Shown here piece by piece: positions 42,655 through 52,700 of a stretch of DNA of 64,000 nt (its first letter is position 1; each line of letters opens with the position of its first letter). This DNA comes from Alistipes shahii WAL 8301. GTDB taxonomy: Bacteria; Bacteroidota; Bacteroidia; Bacteroidales; Rikenellaceae. The DNA lies in the NCBI RefSeq assembly GCF_025145845.1, contig NZ_CP102253.1, positions 744,001 through 808,000 on the forward strand, written 5' to 3'. A program made the position numbers and the translations under genes. Below the pieces are notes generated by a model. It made no database searches, had not been told where the DNA came from, and saw only the letters and a list, made by a program, of their open reading frames with translations.

Positions 42655-44781
42655 ATGAAAAAATACATTACCGCCGCCCTGCTGTTCTGCGCCGCGCTGA
42701 CGGCCGCCTGCTCGAAAGAGACGGCCGGGAGCGCCGACACGGGCGACACGGGTGTGCTCGAAATGCGGGTTTCGGCCACGCGGGCCGAAGCCGACGGGGA
42801 ATACGACCCCTTGCAACGCCTTGCCGTACGCATCTACCGCGCGAGCGGCGAGCTGCTGCGCCAATACACCGCAGAGACGCTCCCCTCACGGCTGGAGCTG
42901 CTCGCGGGCGAATACCGCGTGGAGGTCGATGCGGGAGAAGCCGTCCCCGCGTCGTTCACCAAACGTTTCTACAAAGGCGAGAAGACCTTTACGGTGGCAG
43001 CCGGACAGACGACCGTAGCCGAAGTGGAGTGCAAACGGCAGAACGTCGTCGCCGAAGTGAAATTCGACGCCACGGTTTCCGCCGCTTTCGGCGAGAATTT
43101 CCATGCGTGGGTAGTCGCCGCCGACGCGTTCGACGAAGGGCAGGTTCAGCAGGGCGGCGTCCCGGCGCTGAACTACACGGCCGACGGCACGGGCTACTTC
43201 ACCATGCCCGAGGGTGCGACCACGCTCACGACCCGCTTCGAGGGCACGCACCCCGACCGCGGCGTCATCGTCAGGGAGGCCAGATTCGAAGGCGTGCAGA
43301 CCGGCGGCAAATACAGCGTCTCCTTCCGGTTCTCGAAAGACCTGCCGGGCTTCATCGAATGCTTCGTCGTCAAGGTGGACACCTCGACCGACGACTACGA
43401 CGACACGTTCCCGTTCAGCCCCGAGCCGAGCATCGAAAGCGACGGTTTCGACATGGACCAGCCGCAGGATTTCATCCCCGGGACAACCTCCCCGAAACGT
43501 TACATGATAACCACGATGGCCGCCGTAAAGAGCGTCGTGATAGGCATCGGCGACGACAGCTACGAAGCGCTGAACGGCACGACCGAGGGCGTCGAGGTGA
43601 CCAGGGAGAGCGACTTGAGCCTGACGGTCACCCTTTCCGACGCCTTCTTCGCAGGGCGTCCGGGCGGCAGCCATCCGGTGAGCATCCGCGTCACGGATTC
43701 GGCCGGCGCCGAAGCCACCGCCATCTCGGAATACCGTCTGCAAGGTCTTCTGCCCATTGAAAAGACGGATTACGACCTCTGGACGAACAGCCTCACGCTG
43801 CGCGCGCTGGTCCTCGATCCGAACGTCACGACGGCGACCTTCGGGCTGCGCGTCAAAGACGGCGAGTGGTCCGACGCCGAGGGCGTAAACGCCGGCGAGG
43901 GCATCTATACGGCCACGTTCACGGCCCAATGGAAGGAATCGGTCAATGCCGCGGGCCTGACCGTCCACACCCCCGTCGCAGGCACCGGCGTCTTCGCCGG
44001 CAACAGCTACGAGGCGCGGGCGGCGCTCGATGGCGAAACCGTCTCCTCGGCAGAGTTTCAGGCCGCTGCCGGGCAGGTCATCCCCGACGGGGATATGGAA
44101 AGCGGATCACTCCCCTGTTTCGGCAAAAGCACGTCGGAATCCACGACGTTCTGGGGCAGCGGCAATGCCGCAACTTCGGGACTGTGTGCGCAGTCGACCA
44201 AACCCGGCATGGGCGGCAGCTACTGCGCCAAGCTCGAATCGCAGTCGGCGTTCGGCCTGCTCGCCGCGGGCAATCTCTTCTCGGCAACGTTCCGTTTTGC
44301 GAATCTCTCGGGAACGGCCAGTTTCGGAATGCCCTACCAGTGGACAGCGCGTCCGACGGCCTTGCGGCTCAAATACCACGCCACCGTGGGCGCCGTCAAT
44401 AAGGGAACCGTCACCGAAGAGCACGAATACATTCAGGACGGCCAAGACCGTTCGCGTATCTTCGCCGTTATCGTCGATTGGAACAGCCGTCACGCGACTG
44501 TCGCCGGCATGGGGTCGCCGACAGGCGTGTGGGACCCCGCCAAAACCGCCGAAACCGCCGAAGGCCCCGTCATCGCCTACGGATCGCTGCTGATCGGCGA
44601 AACCACACCAGGCGACGCGATGACGACCGTGGAGATTCCGATCGAATATTACGACAGAACGACCAAACCTACGGGTGCATATACACTCGTCATCTCCTGT
44701 ACGACGAGCGCCTACGGCGACTTCAAGGTCGGTTGTCTGGGCAATGTCATGTACGTAGACGATTTCGAATGGGTATACTAA
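42655..44781 (+). CDS. DUF4493-PCMD two-module lipoprotein
   Basis: The 708-residue lipoprotein (ALLFCAALTAACSKETAG) combines an N-terminal DUF4493 region (LEMRVSATRAEADGEYDP, LLAGEYRVEVDAGEA, RFYKGEKTFTVAAGQT), a middle repeat like those in the preceding protein, and a C-terminal PCMD (putative carbohydrate metabolism) module from VIPDGDMESGSLPCFGKS to YVDDFEWVY. The C-terminal 330 residues are clearly paralogous to the last gene of the operon. PCMD domains adopt a jellyroll fold and occur in surface proteins of gut Bacteroidales; binding of glycan is plausible but unproved. Confidence 0.82.
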   Translation: MKKYITAALLFCAALTAACSKETAGSADTGDTGVLEMRVSATRAEADGEYDPLQRLAVRIYRASGELLRQYTAETLPSRLELLAGEYRVEVDAGEAVPASFTKRFYKGEKTFTVAAGQTTVAEVECKRQNVVAEVKFDATVSAAFGENFHAWVVAADAFDEGQVQQGGVPALNYTADGTGYFTMPEGATTLTTRFEGTHPDRGVIVREARFEGVQTGGKYSVSFRFSKDLPGFIECFVVKVDTSTDDYDDTFPFSPEPSIESDGFDMDQPQDFIPGTTSPKRYMITTMAAVKSVVIGIGDDSYEALNGTTEGVEVTRESDLSLTVTLSDAFFAGRPGGSHPVSIRVTDSAGAEATAISEYRLQGLLPIEKTDYDLWTNSLTLRALVLDPNVTTATFGLRVKDGEWSDAEGVNAGEGIYTATFTAQWKESVNAAGLTVHTPVAGTGVFAGNSYEARAALDGETVSSAEFQAAAGQVIPDGDMESGSLPCFGKSTSESTTFWGSGNAATSGLCAQSTKPGMGGSYCAKLESQSAFGLLAAGNLFSATFRFANLSGTASFGMPYQWTARPTALRLKYHATVGAVNKGTVTEEHEYIQDGQDRSRIFAVIVDWNSRHATVAGMGSPTGVWDPAKTAETAEGPVIAYGSLLIGETTPGDAMTTVEIPIEYYDRTTKPTGAYTLVISCTTSAYGDFKVGCLGNVMYVDDFEWVY

Positions 44782-44798
44782 TCACTAAACGCAAGCAG

Positions 44799-45611
44799 AT
44801 GCGCAAGCTATTCATCCGCACGCTCGCCCTCGCGCTGTGCCTCACGGGCACGGCGCAGGCGCTGCGCGCACAGGAAACAACCGCCGCCCAAACTGCGGCG
44901 GCAGCCGACCAGCGTCCGAAAACGATCAACGAAATGCGCCAGGAGCGCGGACTTACCGACACGCACAACCTGTTCGTGCCGAAAGGACAGTGGATTTTCG
45001 GCGGTACGGCCTCCTACTCGACCCATACCAACAAAGGCTATCAGTTCCTCGTCATCGAGGGAATCAACTCGAAAGGCTACACCTTCCGCGTCAGCCCGAT
45101 GATCGCCTACGCCTTCCGGGACAACATGGCCCTCGGAGGACGCTTCATCTATTCGCGCACGCTGCTCAAGCTGGACAACGCCGAACTGCATTTCGGCAAC
45201 GAGGAGACGGGCACGAACATCGTGGCCAGGGATTTCTACTCGCTCAAGCAGACCTATTCGGCGGCGGCGATCTGGCGGCAGTACATCCCGCTGGGACGCA
45301 ACAAACGCTTCGCGCTGTTCAACGAGATGTCGCTCGCGGCCGGAGGCACGCAGGCGCGCTTCGCCAACGACTCGCCCGTGAAGGGAACCTACGAAACCGG
45401 CTACACCCTCTCGCTGGGCATTTCGCCGGGCATCGTGGCCTTCGCCACCAACAACATGGCCGTCGAAGTGAACGTGGGCGTGATGGGCATCAGCTATACC
45501 CATACCAAACAGGTTCACAATCAGGTCACCGTGGGCAAACGCAACACGAGCATGATGAACTTCAAGGTCAATATCTTCTCGATCGGCCTCGGCATGGCCT
45601 TCTATCTCTAA
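44799..45611 (+). CDS. Small outer-membrane beta-barrel protein (OmpA/porin-like), copy 1
   Basis: The 270-residue product has a signal peptide (LFIRTLALALCLTGTAQALRAQ) and about eight to ten amphipathic strands such as WIFGGTASYSTHTNKGYQFLVIEG, FRVSPMIAYAFRDNMALGGRFIYSR and FNEMSLAAGGTQARF, ending FSIGLGMAFYL with a terminal aromatic residue and Leu as in barrel proteins. The start at 44799 gives a standard signal; an ATG ten codons upstream is in frame but would overlap the previous gene. It is paralogous to the next gene. Confidence 0.8.
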   Translation: MRKLFIRTLALALCLTGTAQALRAQETTAAQTAAAADQRPKTINEMRQERGLTDTHNLFVPKGQWIFGGTASYSTHTNKGYQFLVIEGINSKGYTFRVSPMIAYAFRDNMALGGRFIYSRTLLKLDNAELHFGNEETGTNIVARDFYSLKQTYSAAAIWRQYIPLGRNKRFALFNEMSLAAGGTQARFANDSPVKGTYETGYTLSLGISPGIVAFATNNMAVEVNVGVMGISYTHTKQVHNQVTVGKRNTSMMNFKVNIFSIGLGMAFYL

Positions 45612-45623
45612 AAACGGCACACT

Positions 45624-46643
45624 ATGACACGAAGCATACTCTGCACCCTGCTGATCATAATTATCTCGTGCGGCAACGCGCTGGCGCGGCAAACCGCCGC
45701 AACCGGGAATCCGAAGGAAACAGCCGCTCCGGCAGCCGCAATCGCACCCGCCGCAGCCGGAACGATCTCCACCGAAGAAGAAACCCCGGCAACCGGAAAT
45801 GCGCCGGCCTCGGAAGCGGCAATCCCGGCCTCGGAAGCGGCAGTCCCGGCCGACGGACAGAAGCAATTGCAGGCACTCAAGGCCGCGGAAGTTCAGTCGC
45901 CGATCCGCGGCAAAAAACAATTCCTGCCCACACGCCGGCGTATCGACCGCGAAATCAACAAGCTCAAGTTCGCCTACAAGGGCGAGGTGATCATGGGTCT
46001 GACGGCCTCCTACGGCACGATGTCGAGCGACGACACGGACATCATGCTCATCCTCGACGGCATCGACGCCGACGGCACGGTGGCCACCGTCAAACCCTTC
46101 ATCGGCTATTTCTACCGCGACAACAACTGTCTGGGCGTGCGTTTCGGCTACCGCCACATGGACGGCAACCTCGATGCCGCACGCTACGACCTGGGCGAAA
46201 GCAACGACGCCTCGGGCAGCATTCCGAAGGTCAATTTCAACAGCGACAACTACTCGTTCGGCATTTTCCACCGCTCCTACGCGGGACTCGACCCGAAGGG
46301 CCGTTTCGGACTGTTCGCCGAGTTCGAACTCTCGCTGTCGACCGGAACGTCGAAGCTCTCCTACCAGCCCGACACCGCCAGCGACAACATGAAAACCACG
46401 TTCAGCGACAATACGCAGCTCAAATTGGCGTTTAATCCGGGAGCTGCCGTCTATATCTTCCCCAACGTCTGCGCCACACTGTCGTTCGGGCTGGGCGGCA
46501 TCCAGTACACCTCCGTCACGCAGAAGGACGACGCCGGCAACAAGATCGGAACGCGCAAGGCTTCGAACATGCGTTTCAGGCTCAACGTCGCCGCCATCAA
46601 CTTCGGCATGACGGTACACCTGTGGGACAAGAAAAAGAAATAA
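45624..46643 (+). CDS. Small outer-membrane beta-barrel protein, copy 2, with Ala/Pro-rich linker
   Basis: The 339-residue product shares the barrel of the preceding protein (IMGLTASYGTMSSDDTDIMLILDGIDADG, KPFIGYFYRDNNCLGVRFGYRH, FGLFAEFELSLSTG, ending RFRLNVAAINFGMTVHLWDKKKK). After the signal peptide it has a periplasmic-type extension of about 70 Ala/Pro/Glu-rich residues with a 21-base tandem repeat encoding ASEAAIP, followed by a basic stretch. It lies 12 bases after copy 1 and three before the last gene. Confidence 0.8.
   Translation: MTRSILCTLLIIIISCGNALARQTAATGNPKETAAPAAAIAPAAAGTISTEEETPATGNAPASEAAIPASEAAVPADGQKQLQALKAAEVQSPIRGKKQFLPTRRRIDREINKLKFAYKGEVIMGLTASYGTMSSDDTDIMLILDGIDADGTVATVKPFIGYFYRDNNCLGVRFGYRHMDGNLDAARYDLGESNDASGSIPKVNFNSDNYSFGIFHRSYAGLDPKGRFGLFAEFELSLSTGTSKLSYQPDTASDNMKTTFSDNTQLKLAFNPGAAVYIFPNVCATLSFGLGGIQYTSVTQKDDAGNKIGTRKASNMRFRLNVAAINFGMTVHLWDKKKK
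45806..45847. repeat. 21-bp tandem repeat in the outer-membrane protein gene
   Basis: GGCCTCGGAAGCGGCAATCCC at 45806-45826 is repeated at 45827-45847 with one change. It codes for a seven-residue Ala/Ser/Glu/Pro unit of the linker. Copy number can vary in frame. Confidence 0.85.
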
Positions 46644-46646
46644 ATT

Positions 46647-48320
46647 ATGACCAGATACCTGAAAACAGCACTCCTTGCAGCCGCGGCGCTCCTCGCGTCG
46701 TGCATCCACAACGACATCCCCTATCCGGTCGTCGAACTCCGCATCGCGAGCGTCGAAGGCCAGGGCTTCTCGGTCTCGGAAAACAACGTCACATCGCGGA
46801 CGGTCACCCTCTCGCTCGACGAAGCGACCGACATCCGCAACGTGCGGATCGACGCCGTGGGTTACGACGCCGTCATCCACAGCATCCAGCTCGACAAGGA
46901 GGAGGTCCTGCAACAGATCCGCAGCTCCCGGGAGCTGACCGGCACGTTCGACCTGCGTTCGCCGATCTACACCACGCTTTCGCTCTACCAGGATTACGAA
47001 TGGACGATCCGCGCCACACAGACCATCGAGCGCCGTTTCAGCGTGACGGGGCAGATCGGCGCCACGGAGATCGAGGAGAAAAACCGCATCGCCCGGGTCC
47101 TCGTCCCCAGCGACACCGATCTGGCACATATCGAGGTCACGGAACTCAAACTCGGCCCCGCCGACATCACGACCTATTCGCCCTCGCTCGAAGAGCTTTC
47201 GGGCAGCAGCTTCGAATCGGTGCGTTTCGTAGACGTCACCTGCCACGGAATCACCGAACGGTGGCTGCTTTACGTGGAGCCTACCAATGTGAAGGTCGCC
47301 CTCCGGGCAACCGACCTGTGGAACAATACGGCCACGGCCACCGCTCTCGTCTCTGCCGAGGAGTATGCGGCCGGCGCCGCGCTGGAATACCGGATCAAGG
47401 GCGCCACGGAGTGGCAGAGAATGGCGGAAAGCAGCTACGAGGCCGGCATCCTGACGGCAACGCTCGCGCCCGAATGGAGCTCGTCGACCAACCCCCACGG
47501 GCTTGCCGTCTACAACTTCGTGCCGGACAAGGGTCTCTTCGCAGGGCACACCTACGAATTCCGCCTGACAGTCGGGGGCGAGCAGACCCAGCTGATGGAA
47601 TATGCGGCCCCCGCGGGCAACACGATTCCCAACGGCGACCTGGAGGACAGCTCGCTGAGCTGCTGGACCCAGAACAACAAGACCGCGGAGTTCTGGGGCA
47701 GCGGCAACAACACCTTCACCAGGGGACTCTGCACGCAGGCCCCCTTCGACGGAGGCACGCGCGCCAAACTTCAGGCTACGTCCGCCGTGGGAGTCCTCGC
47801 CTCGGGCAACCTCTTCTCGGGGCTGTTCCAGAAGGACGTCCTGACCCGGGGCGTCGTGTCGTTCGGCCAGCCTTACGCCTGGAAAGCCCGTCCCAAGGCG
47901 CTGAAACTGCAATACTATGCAGAACATATCGGCATCGTCGACATCGAAAAGAATTTCGGCGCCCCGATTCACGAAGGGGACCGGGACAAGGCCCGCATCA
48001 TGGTCGCCATCGTGGACTGGAACACCCGCCGCGAAGTCGGATCGGGCACGGAAGCCCCCACCGGGACCTGGGACCCGGAAGAGATGAGTACGCTCGACGA
48101 GGGTCCGATCATCGCCTACGGCTCGCTCTTCATCGACCAAAGTTCGACCGGCGGCAAGATGATCGACGTACAGCTTCCGCTCAACTTCTACGACACGAAG
48201 GCCAAACCGTCGGGGCTGTATCAGATCGTGATCTCCTGCTCGACGAGCGCCTACGGCGACTTCATGGCAGGCTGCAAGTCGAACGTACTCTACGTCGACA
48301 ATTTCGAGTGGGTCTATTGA
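46647..48320 (+). CDS. PCMD-module lipoprotein
   Basis: The 557-residue lipoprotein (ALLAAAALLASCIHNDIP) has N-terminal beta-sandwich repeats (FSVSENNVTSRTVTLSLDEA, YEWTIRATQTIERRFSVTG) and a C-terminal PCMD module, TIPNGDLEDSSLSCWTQNN to LYVDNFEWVY, aligned throughout with the DUF4493-PCMD protein four genes... upstream in the same operon; both share the ending SAYGDF..GC..NV.YVD.FEWVY. It starts three bases after the barrel gene and is followed by a terminator, so it ends the operon. Confidence 0.82.
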   Translation: MTRYLKTALLAAAALLASCIHNDIPYPVVELRIASVEGQGFSVSENNVTSRTVTLSLDEATDIRNVRIDAVGYDAVIHSIQLDKEEVLQQIRSSRELTGTFDLRSPIYTTLSLYQDYEWTIRATQTIERRFSVTGQIGATEIEEKNRIARVLVPSDTDLAHIEVTELKLGPADITTYSPSLEELSGSSFESVRFVDVTCHGITERWLLYVEPTNVKVALRATDLWNNTATATALVSAEEYAAGAALEYRIKGATEWQRMAESSYEAGILTATLAPEWSSSTNPHGLAVYNFVPDKGLFAGHTYEFRLTVGGEQTQLMEYAAPAGNTIPNGDLEDSSLSCWTQNNKTAEFWGSGNNTFTRGLCTQAPFDGGTRAKLQATSAVGVLASGNLFSGLFQKDVLTRGVVSFGQPYAWKARPKALKLQYYAEHIGIVDIEKNFGAPIHEGDRDKARIMVAIVDWNTRREVGSGTEAPTGTWDPEEMSTLDEGPIIAYGSLFIDQSSTGGKMIDVQLPLNFYDTKAKPSGLYQIVISCSTSAYGDFMAGCKSNVLYVDNFEWVY

Positions 48321-48343
48321 CAATATCTATTTTCGCAACCCGC

Positions 48344-48375
48344 AAAAAGCAGAGCCTCACCGGTTCTGCTTTTTG
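48344..48375 (+). terminator. Rho-independent terminator of the surface operon
   Basis: AAAAAGCAGAGCC pairs with GGTTCTGCTTTTT (one G-T pair) around TCACC, followed by GTTT. It ends the seven-gene operon before fecR. Confidence 0.85.
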
Positions 48376-48448
48376 TTTACCCCGGCGGTCCGAAAAAAAA
48401 CGCCGGAGGGGGTAGGGTTTCAGCGCTTTCATCCGTGATATAGATAGA

Positions 48449-49645
48449 ATGAAGAGACCCGAACATATCATCGAAGATCTGATAACCCGCCAACTGGACG
48501 GCACACCCCTCACCGACACGGAACGCCGGGAACTGCAGGAGTGGCTCGAAGCATCCGAAGCCAACCGCAACGCCTTTCTCCGGGCTTACAAAGCCTGGGG
48601 AAACGCCCGCCTTGCGGAAACCCGGTTCAACACCAGTCAAGCCCTCGAAAACGTCATGGCCCGGATTGCCGAAGCATCCAGACCCCGGTCTTTCCTGCGG
48701 CCGCAACTGCGCCGTCTGGGCATCGGCATCGCAGCGGCAGCCTGCGTCATGCTGGCCGTTGTCGGTTACTACCGACTGCAACCGTCGACCGTCCCGGACA
48801 TCGAAATGTTTATCCGGCAGGCCGACACCCCCGTATTCACCCAGAAAGAGGTGCAACTGGTGCTGTCCGAGCAGAAAACCCTCCTGCTCGAAACCCAAAA
48901 ATCGACAATCCGTTACGATTCGACCGCCATCCGGATCAACAACGCCGAAAAAACCATTCCCAAAAAAGAGGCTGCGACGTTCAACCAGCTGGTCGTTCCC
49001 TACGGCAAGCAGACGACACTGACGCTCGCCGACGGAACCCGCGTCTGGATCAACGCCGGATCACGGCTGGTCTACCCCGTCGTATTCGAAAAGCAGAAGC
49101 GCGAAATATACGTCGAAGGCGAAATCTACATGGAAGTGGCGCACGATGCCGAACGGCCTTTCTCGGTACACACAGGCAAGATGGATGTCTGCGTTTTGGG
49201 AACCAAATTCTACATGTCCTCCTACGGCCGCGATCGCACGCAGGAGGTCGTCCTGCTCTCCGGCTCCGTCAGCGTAGCCCCTGCCGGACGATCCGACCGC
49301 GGAATTCGCATCGTTCCCGGCCAACAAGCCATCCTCGACACCTCGGAATCGCTGGAGGTCCGCGAAGTGGAAGCCGAAAGCTACATCAGTTGGATTCACG
49401 GATACCTGCCCTTCGACAACGACCCGCTGTCGAACATCCTCGAACGCCTTTCCCGCTACTACAATTGTCGGATCGAGTGTACGCCCGAAGCCGAAGCGCT
49501 GACGCTCTCGGGCAAACTCGAACTCAAAGACGATCCGGCCGAAGTGCTGAAAATCTTGAGCGCAACAGCCCCTATCAACCTGCAAATCACCGGATCCGGG
49601 AATTTCCGAATCGACTATAACCCGACTACCAACAACCCAAACTGA
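48449..49645 (+). CDS. FecR-family anti-sigma factor
   Basis: The 398-residue inner-membrane regulator has a cytoplasmic N-terminal anti-sigma domain (LITRQLDGTPLTDTERRELQEWL), a membrane segment near residues 90-107 (GIGIAAAACVMLAVVGYY), the periplasmic FecR domain (NQLVVPYGKQTTLTLADGTRVWINAGSRLVYP, FSVHTGKMDVCVLGTKFYM) and the DUF4974 secretin-like C-terminal domain (FDNDPLSNILERLSRYYNCRIECTPE). It should hold the ECF sigma factor inactive until the STN domain of the SusC encoded next signals substrate. It is first in this locus, 113 bases before susC. Confidence 0.94.
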   Translation: MKRPEHIIEDLITRQLDGTPLTDTERRELQEWLEASEANRNAFLRAYKAWGNARLAETRFNTSQALENVMARIAEASRPRSFLRPQLRRLGIGIAAAACVMLAVVGYYRLQPSTVPDIEMFIRQADTPVFTQKEVQLVLSEQKTLLLETQKSTIRYDSTAIRINNAEKTIPKKEAATFNQLVVPYGKQTTLTLADGTRVWINAGSRLVYPVVFEKQKREIYVEGEIYMEVAHDAERPFSVHTGKMDVCVLGTKFYMSSYGRDRTQEVVLLSGSVSVAPAGRSDRGIRIVPGQQAILDTSESLEVREVEAESYISWIHGYLPFDNDPLSNILERLSRYYNCRIECTPEAEALTLSGKLELKDDPAEVLKILSATAPINLQITGSGNFRIDYNPTTNNPN

Positions 49646-49683
49646 CCTGCCTATGTAACAGCCCGTATCCCTCCAAAAAAAGA

Positions 49684-49711
49684 CCGGATGTCGTCCCTCA
49701 ACGACATCCGG
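49684..49711. promoter_or_regulatory. Hairpin between fecR and susC
   Basis: CCGGATGTCGT (49684-49694) pairs perfectly with ACGACATCCGG (49701-49711), loop CCCTCA. No T-tract follows on the plus strand, while an A-tract precedes it. It may attenuate, process or stabilise the fecR-susC transcript so that susC is made in much larger amounts. Confidence 0.55.
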
Positions 49712-49758
49712 AGCGATTGAAAATCTAAAATAGCCTTTTAAACTTCAAATCTTTACAA

Positions 49759-52700
49759 ATGTACAACAAAAATGGTAAAATCGGTCTTTTTAAGGCCGAT
49801 AATGGGGGATTATTCCACCTATTCCGGATAACATTCCTGTTTTTGCTGGCAACAATCGGGTTCATCCGGCCCGTCAGTGCACAAACGGCAGAGGCGGCGA
49901 AAACCATCACGCTCAACGTACAGAACCGCCCCATCAAGGAGGTCCTCACACTGATCGAACGCCAAAGCGACTACATCTTCGTTTACTACGACAACATCTT
50001 GGACATCCACCGCAAAGTCACCCTGAAAGTAACGAATCAGCCCATTTCGGCTGTCCTGAAACAGTTGTTCGCCGGAACCGACAACACCTGGAAACTCTCG
50101 GGAAGGCAGATCGTCATCGGACGCTCCGTAGCTGCGGCCGCAGCTACACCCCGGAAGATCACACGCATCACAGGCGTCGTCAGGGACCAGAACAACGATC
50201 CGCTCATCGGCGTCACGATCCGCATCAAGGCCCGTCCGAACATCGGTACAGCCACCGACATCAACGGCAAATACCTGCTCGACGTTTATCCCGACGAAGT
50301 ACTGGAATTCAGCTATGTAGGTTACAAATCGCAGGACGTTTCGGTCGCAGGGCAGGAAATCGTCGACGTGGTTATGCTGCAAAACGACGCCATCCTCGAC
50401 GCCGTGGAGGTGGTGGGCTACGGCGTGCAGAAAAAGATCAGCGTCATCGGCTCGCAGCAGACCATAGCGACCAAGGAACTGAAAGTTCCCGTCGCCAACC
50501 TCACACAAGGCCTTGCGGGCCGCGTATCGGGCCTGGTCTCGGTACAGCGAACCAGTGAACCGGGCTTCGACGACGCGAACATCTACATCCGCGGCATCTC
50601 AACGCTGACAGCCAGCATGAGCGCCCCTCTGACGCTCGTCGACGGCGTTCCCCGCTCGTTCTCCAACGTCGACCCCGAAGACATCGAGAGTTTCTCGATC
50701 CTGAAGGACGCCTCTGCAACTGCTGTTTACGGCGTTCGCGGCGCCAACGGCGTCATTATCATCAATACCAAAAGCGGCCTGAAAGGACGCCCCAAATTCA
50801 GCGTACGCTATACCGAAGGCCTCACCAAACCGACCAAGATCACCGATTTCGCCGACGGCGCGACTTACATGGAGATGTCGAACGAAGCGTCGCTCACCCG
50901 CGGCGGCGGCAAACTATACAGCCAGGAGATCATTGATAAGACCCGCCGCGGGGAAGACCCCTATCTCTATCCCGACGTAGACTGGATGAAACAGATCCTG
51001 CGTAACTTCAGCCGCAACCGCTCGGCCAACGTCAACGTGCAGGGCGGTTCCGATAAGGCGGTCTACTACATCGGCCTGGCCTACTACGACGAGAACGGCA
51101 TGTACAAGGACACGAAACTGGCCGACTACAACTCGAACACCTTCTACCGCCGTTACAACGTCACCTCGAACCTCACGCTCAACCCGTTCCGCACCACCGA
51201 AATCAAACTGGGCATCCAGGGCTACCTGGCCAACGCCAACTATCCGGCATCTTCGCAGGCAAGCATCTTCGAATCGGCCTATTTCACACCTCCGACCTAT
51301 ATCGCGCCGCTCTACCCCGACGGCAAGCTCGGCGCCTTCTCGGGCGGCGATATAAACCCCGTGGCACAGCTCGGCGCAACGGGCTATGCCAACCAGTGGC
51401 GCAGCCAGGTTTATTCGAACCTGCGCATCACGCAGCAGATTTACAAAGGGCTCTCGGTTTCAGGCATGTTCTCGTTCGACACCTACAACTACACGAGCAA
51501 CCGTTTCACCAAAACCCCGAACACCTACCACGCCACAGGACGCGACGCCAACGGCAACCTGCTCTACGAGCAAACCCGCCAGGGAACCGAAAACCTGGCC
51601 TACAGCCTCAGTGCAAAGGGTAACCGCGCCATCTATCTGGAAGCCGCAGTCAACTACCGCAACACTTTCGGCAGGCACACCGTATCGGGCATGATGCTCT
51701 TTAACCAGAGCGACGAAATCAATACCAAAGCCACCAACGTCGAAGAGGCGCTGCCCTACCGTTTCCGCGGCCTGGCAGGACGTTTCACCTACTCGTTCGA
51801 CGACCGTTATTTCGGGGAGTTCAACTTCGGATACAACGGTTCGGAGAACTTCGCCCCGAAAAACCGTTACGGCTTCTTTCCGTCGGTCGGACTTGGCTGG
51901 GTAATCAGCAACGAACCCTTCTTCAGAGGCGCCACAGAGGTGATCCAGTACCTCAAACTGCGCGGCACATGGGGTCGTGTCGGCAACAGCCAGATCAGCG
52001 GACGCCGTTTCGCCTACCTGGCTACGGTCAAGGACACCAACGACACCAGTTACCAGTTCGGAAAGAACATGGACCAGACCTACGGGACTACGGCCATCGA
52101 CGAATATGCCGTCGACGTAACGTGGGAGATCGCCGACAAAACCAACATCGGACTGGACATGCGCCTGCTGAACAACAAGTTCAACCTGCAATTCGACGCC
52201 TTCAAGGAGTCGCGCAAAGGCATTTACCTGCGCCGCACAAGCATTCCGTCCTATTTCGGTATGATCAACAACCCCTACGGCAACATCGGCAAAGTCGAGA
52301 ACAAAGGTATCGAAATGTCGGTCAGCTATGCCAATTCGTGGCGGGACTGGTCGTTGAGCGTCATGGGTAACTACTCGTTCAACCGAAACAAGGTCCTCGA
52401 AGACGACAGCACCGTGGCCTATCCCTGGCAGAAAACCATCGGCAACAAGGTCGACCAGCGGTTCGGGCTCATCGCACTGGGACTCTTCGAAAGTCCGGAG
52501 GAGATCGCCGCAGCGCCTGTACAGGTCGGCGACACGCGCCCGGGCGACATCCGCTACAAGGACATCAACGGCGACGGCAAAATCGACGAATATGACAAAG
52601 TGCCCATCGGCTGGGGAAGTGTCCCCGAAATCGTCTACGGCTTCGGATTCTCCGTAGGCTGGAAAGGCCTCTCGCTGTCAGCCATGTTCCAGGGCGCCGC

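Noticed and set aside
44808..48323. 1171-codon minus frame opposite the barrel and PCMD genes
   Set aside because: Antisense shadow; the plus-strand genes have signal peptides, lipoboxes and tight spacing.
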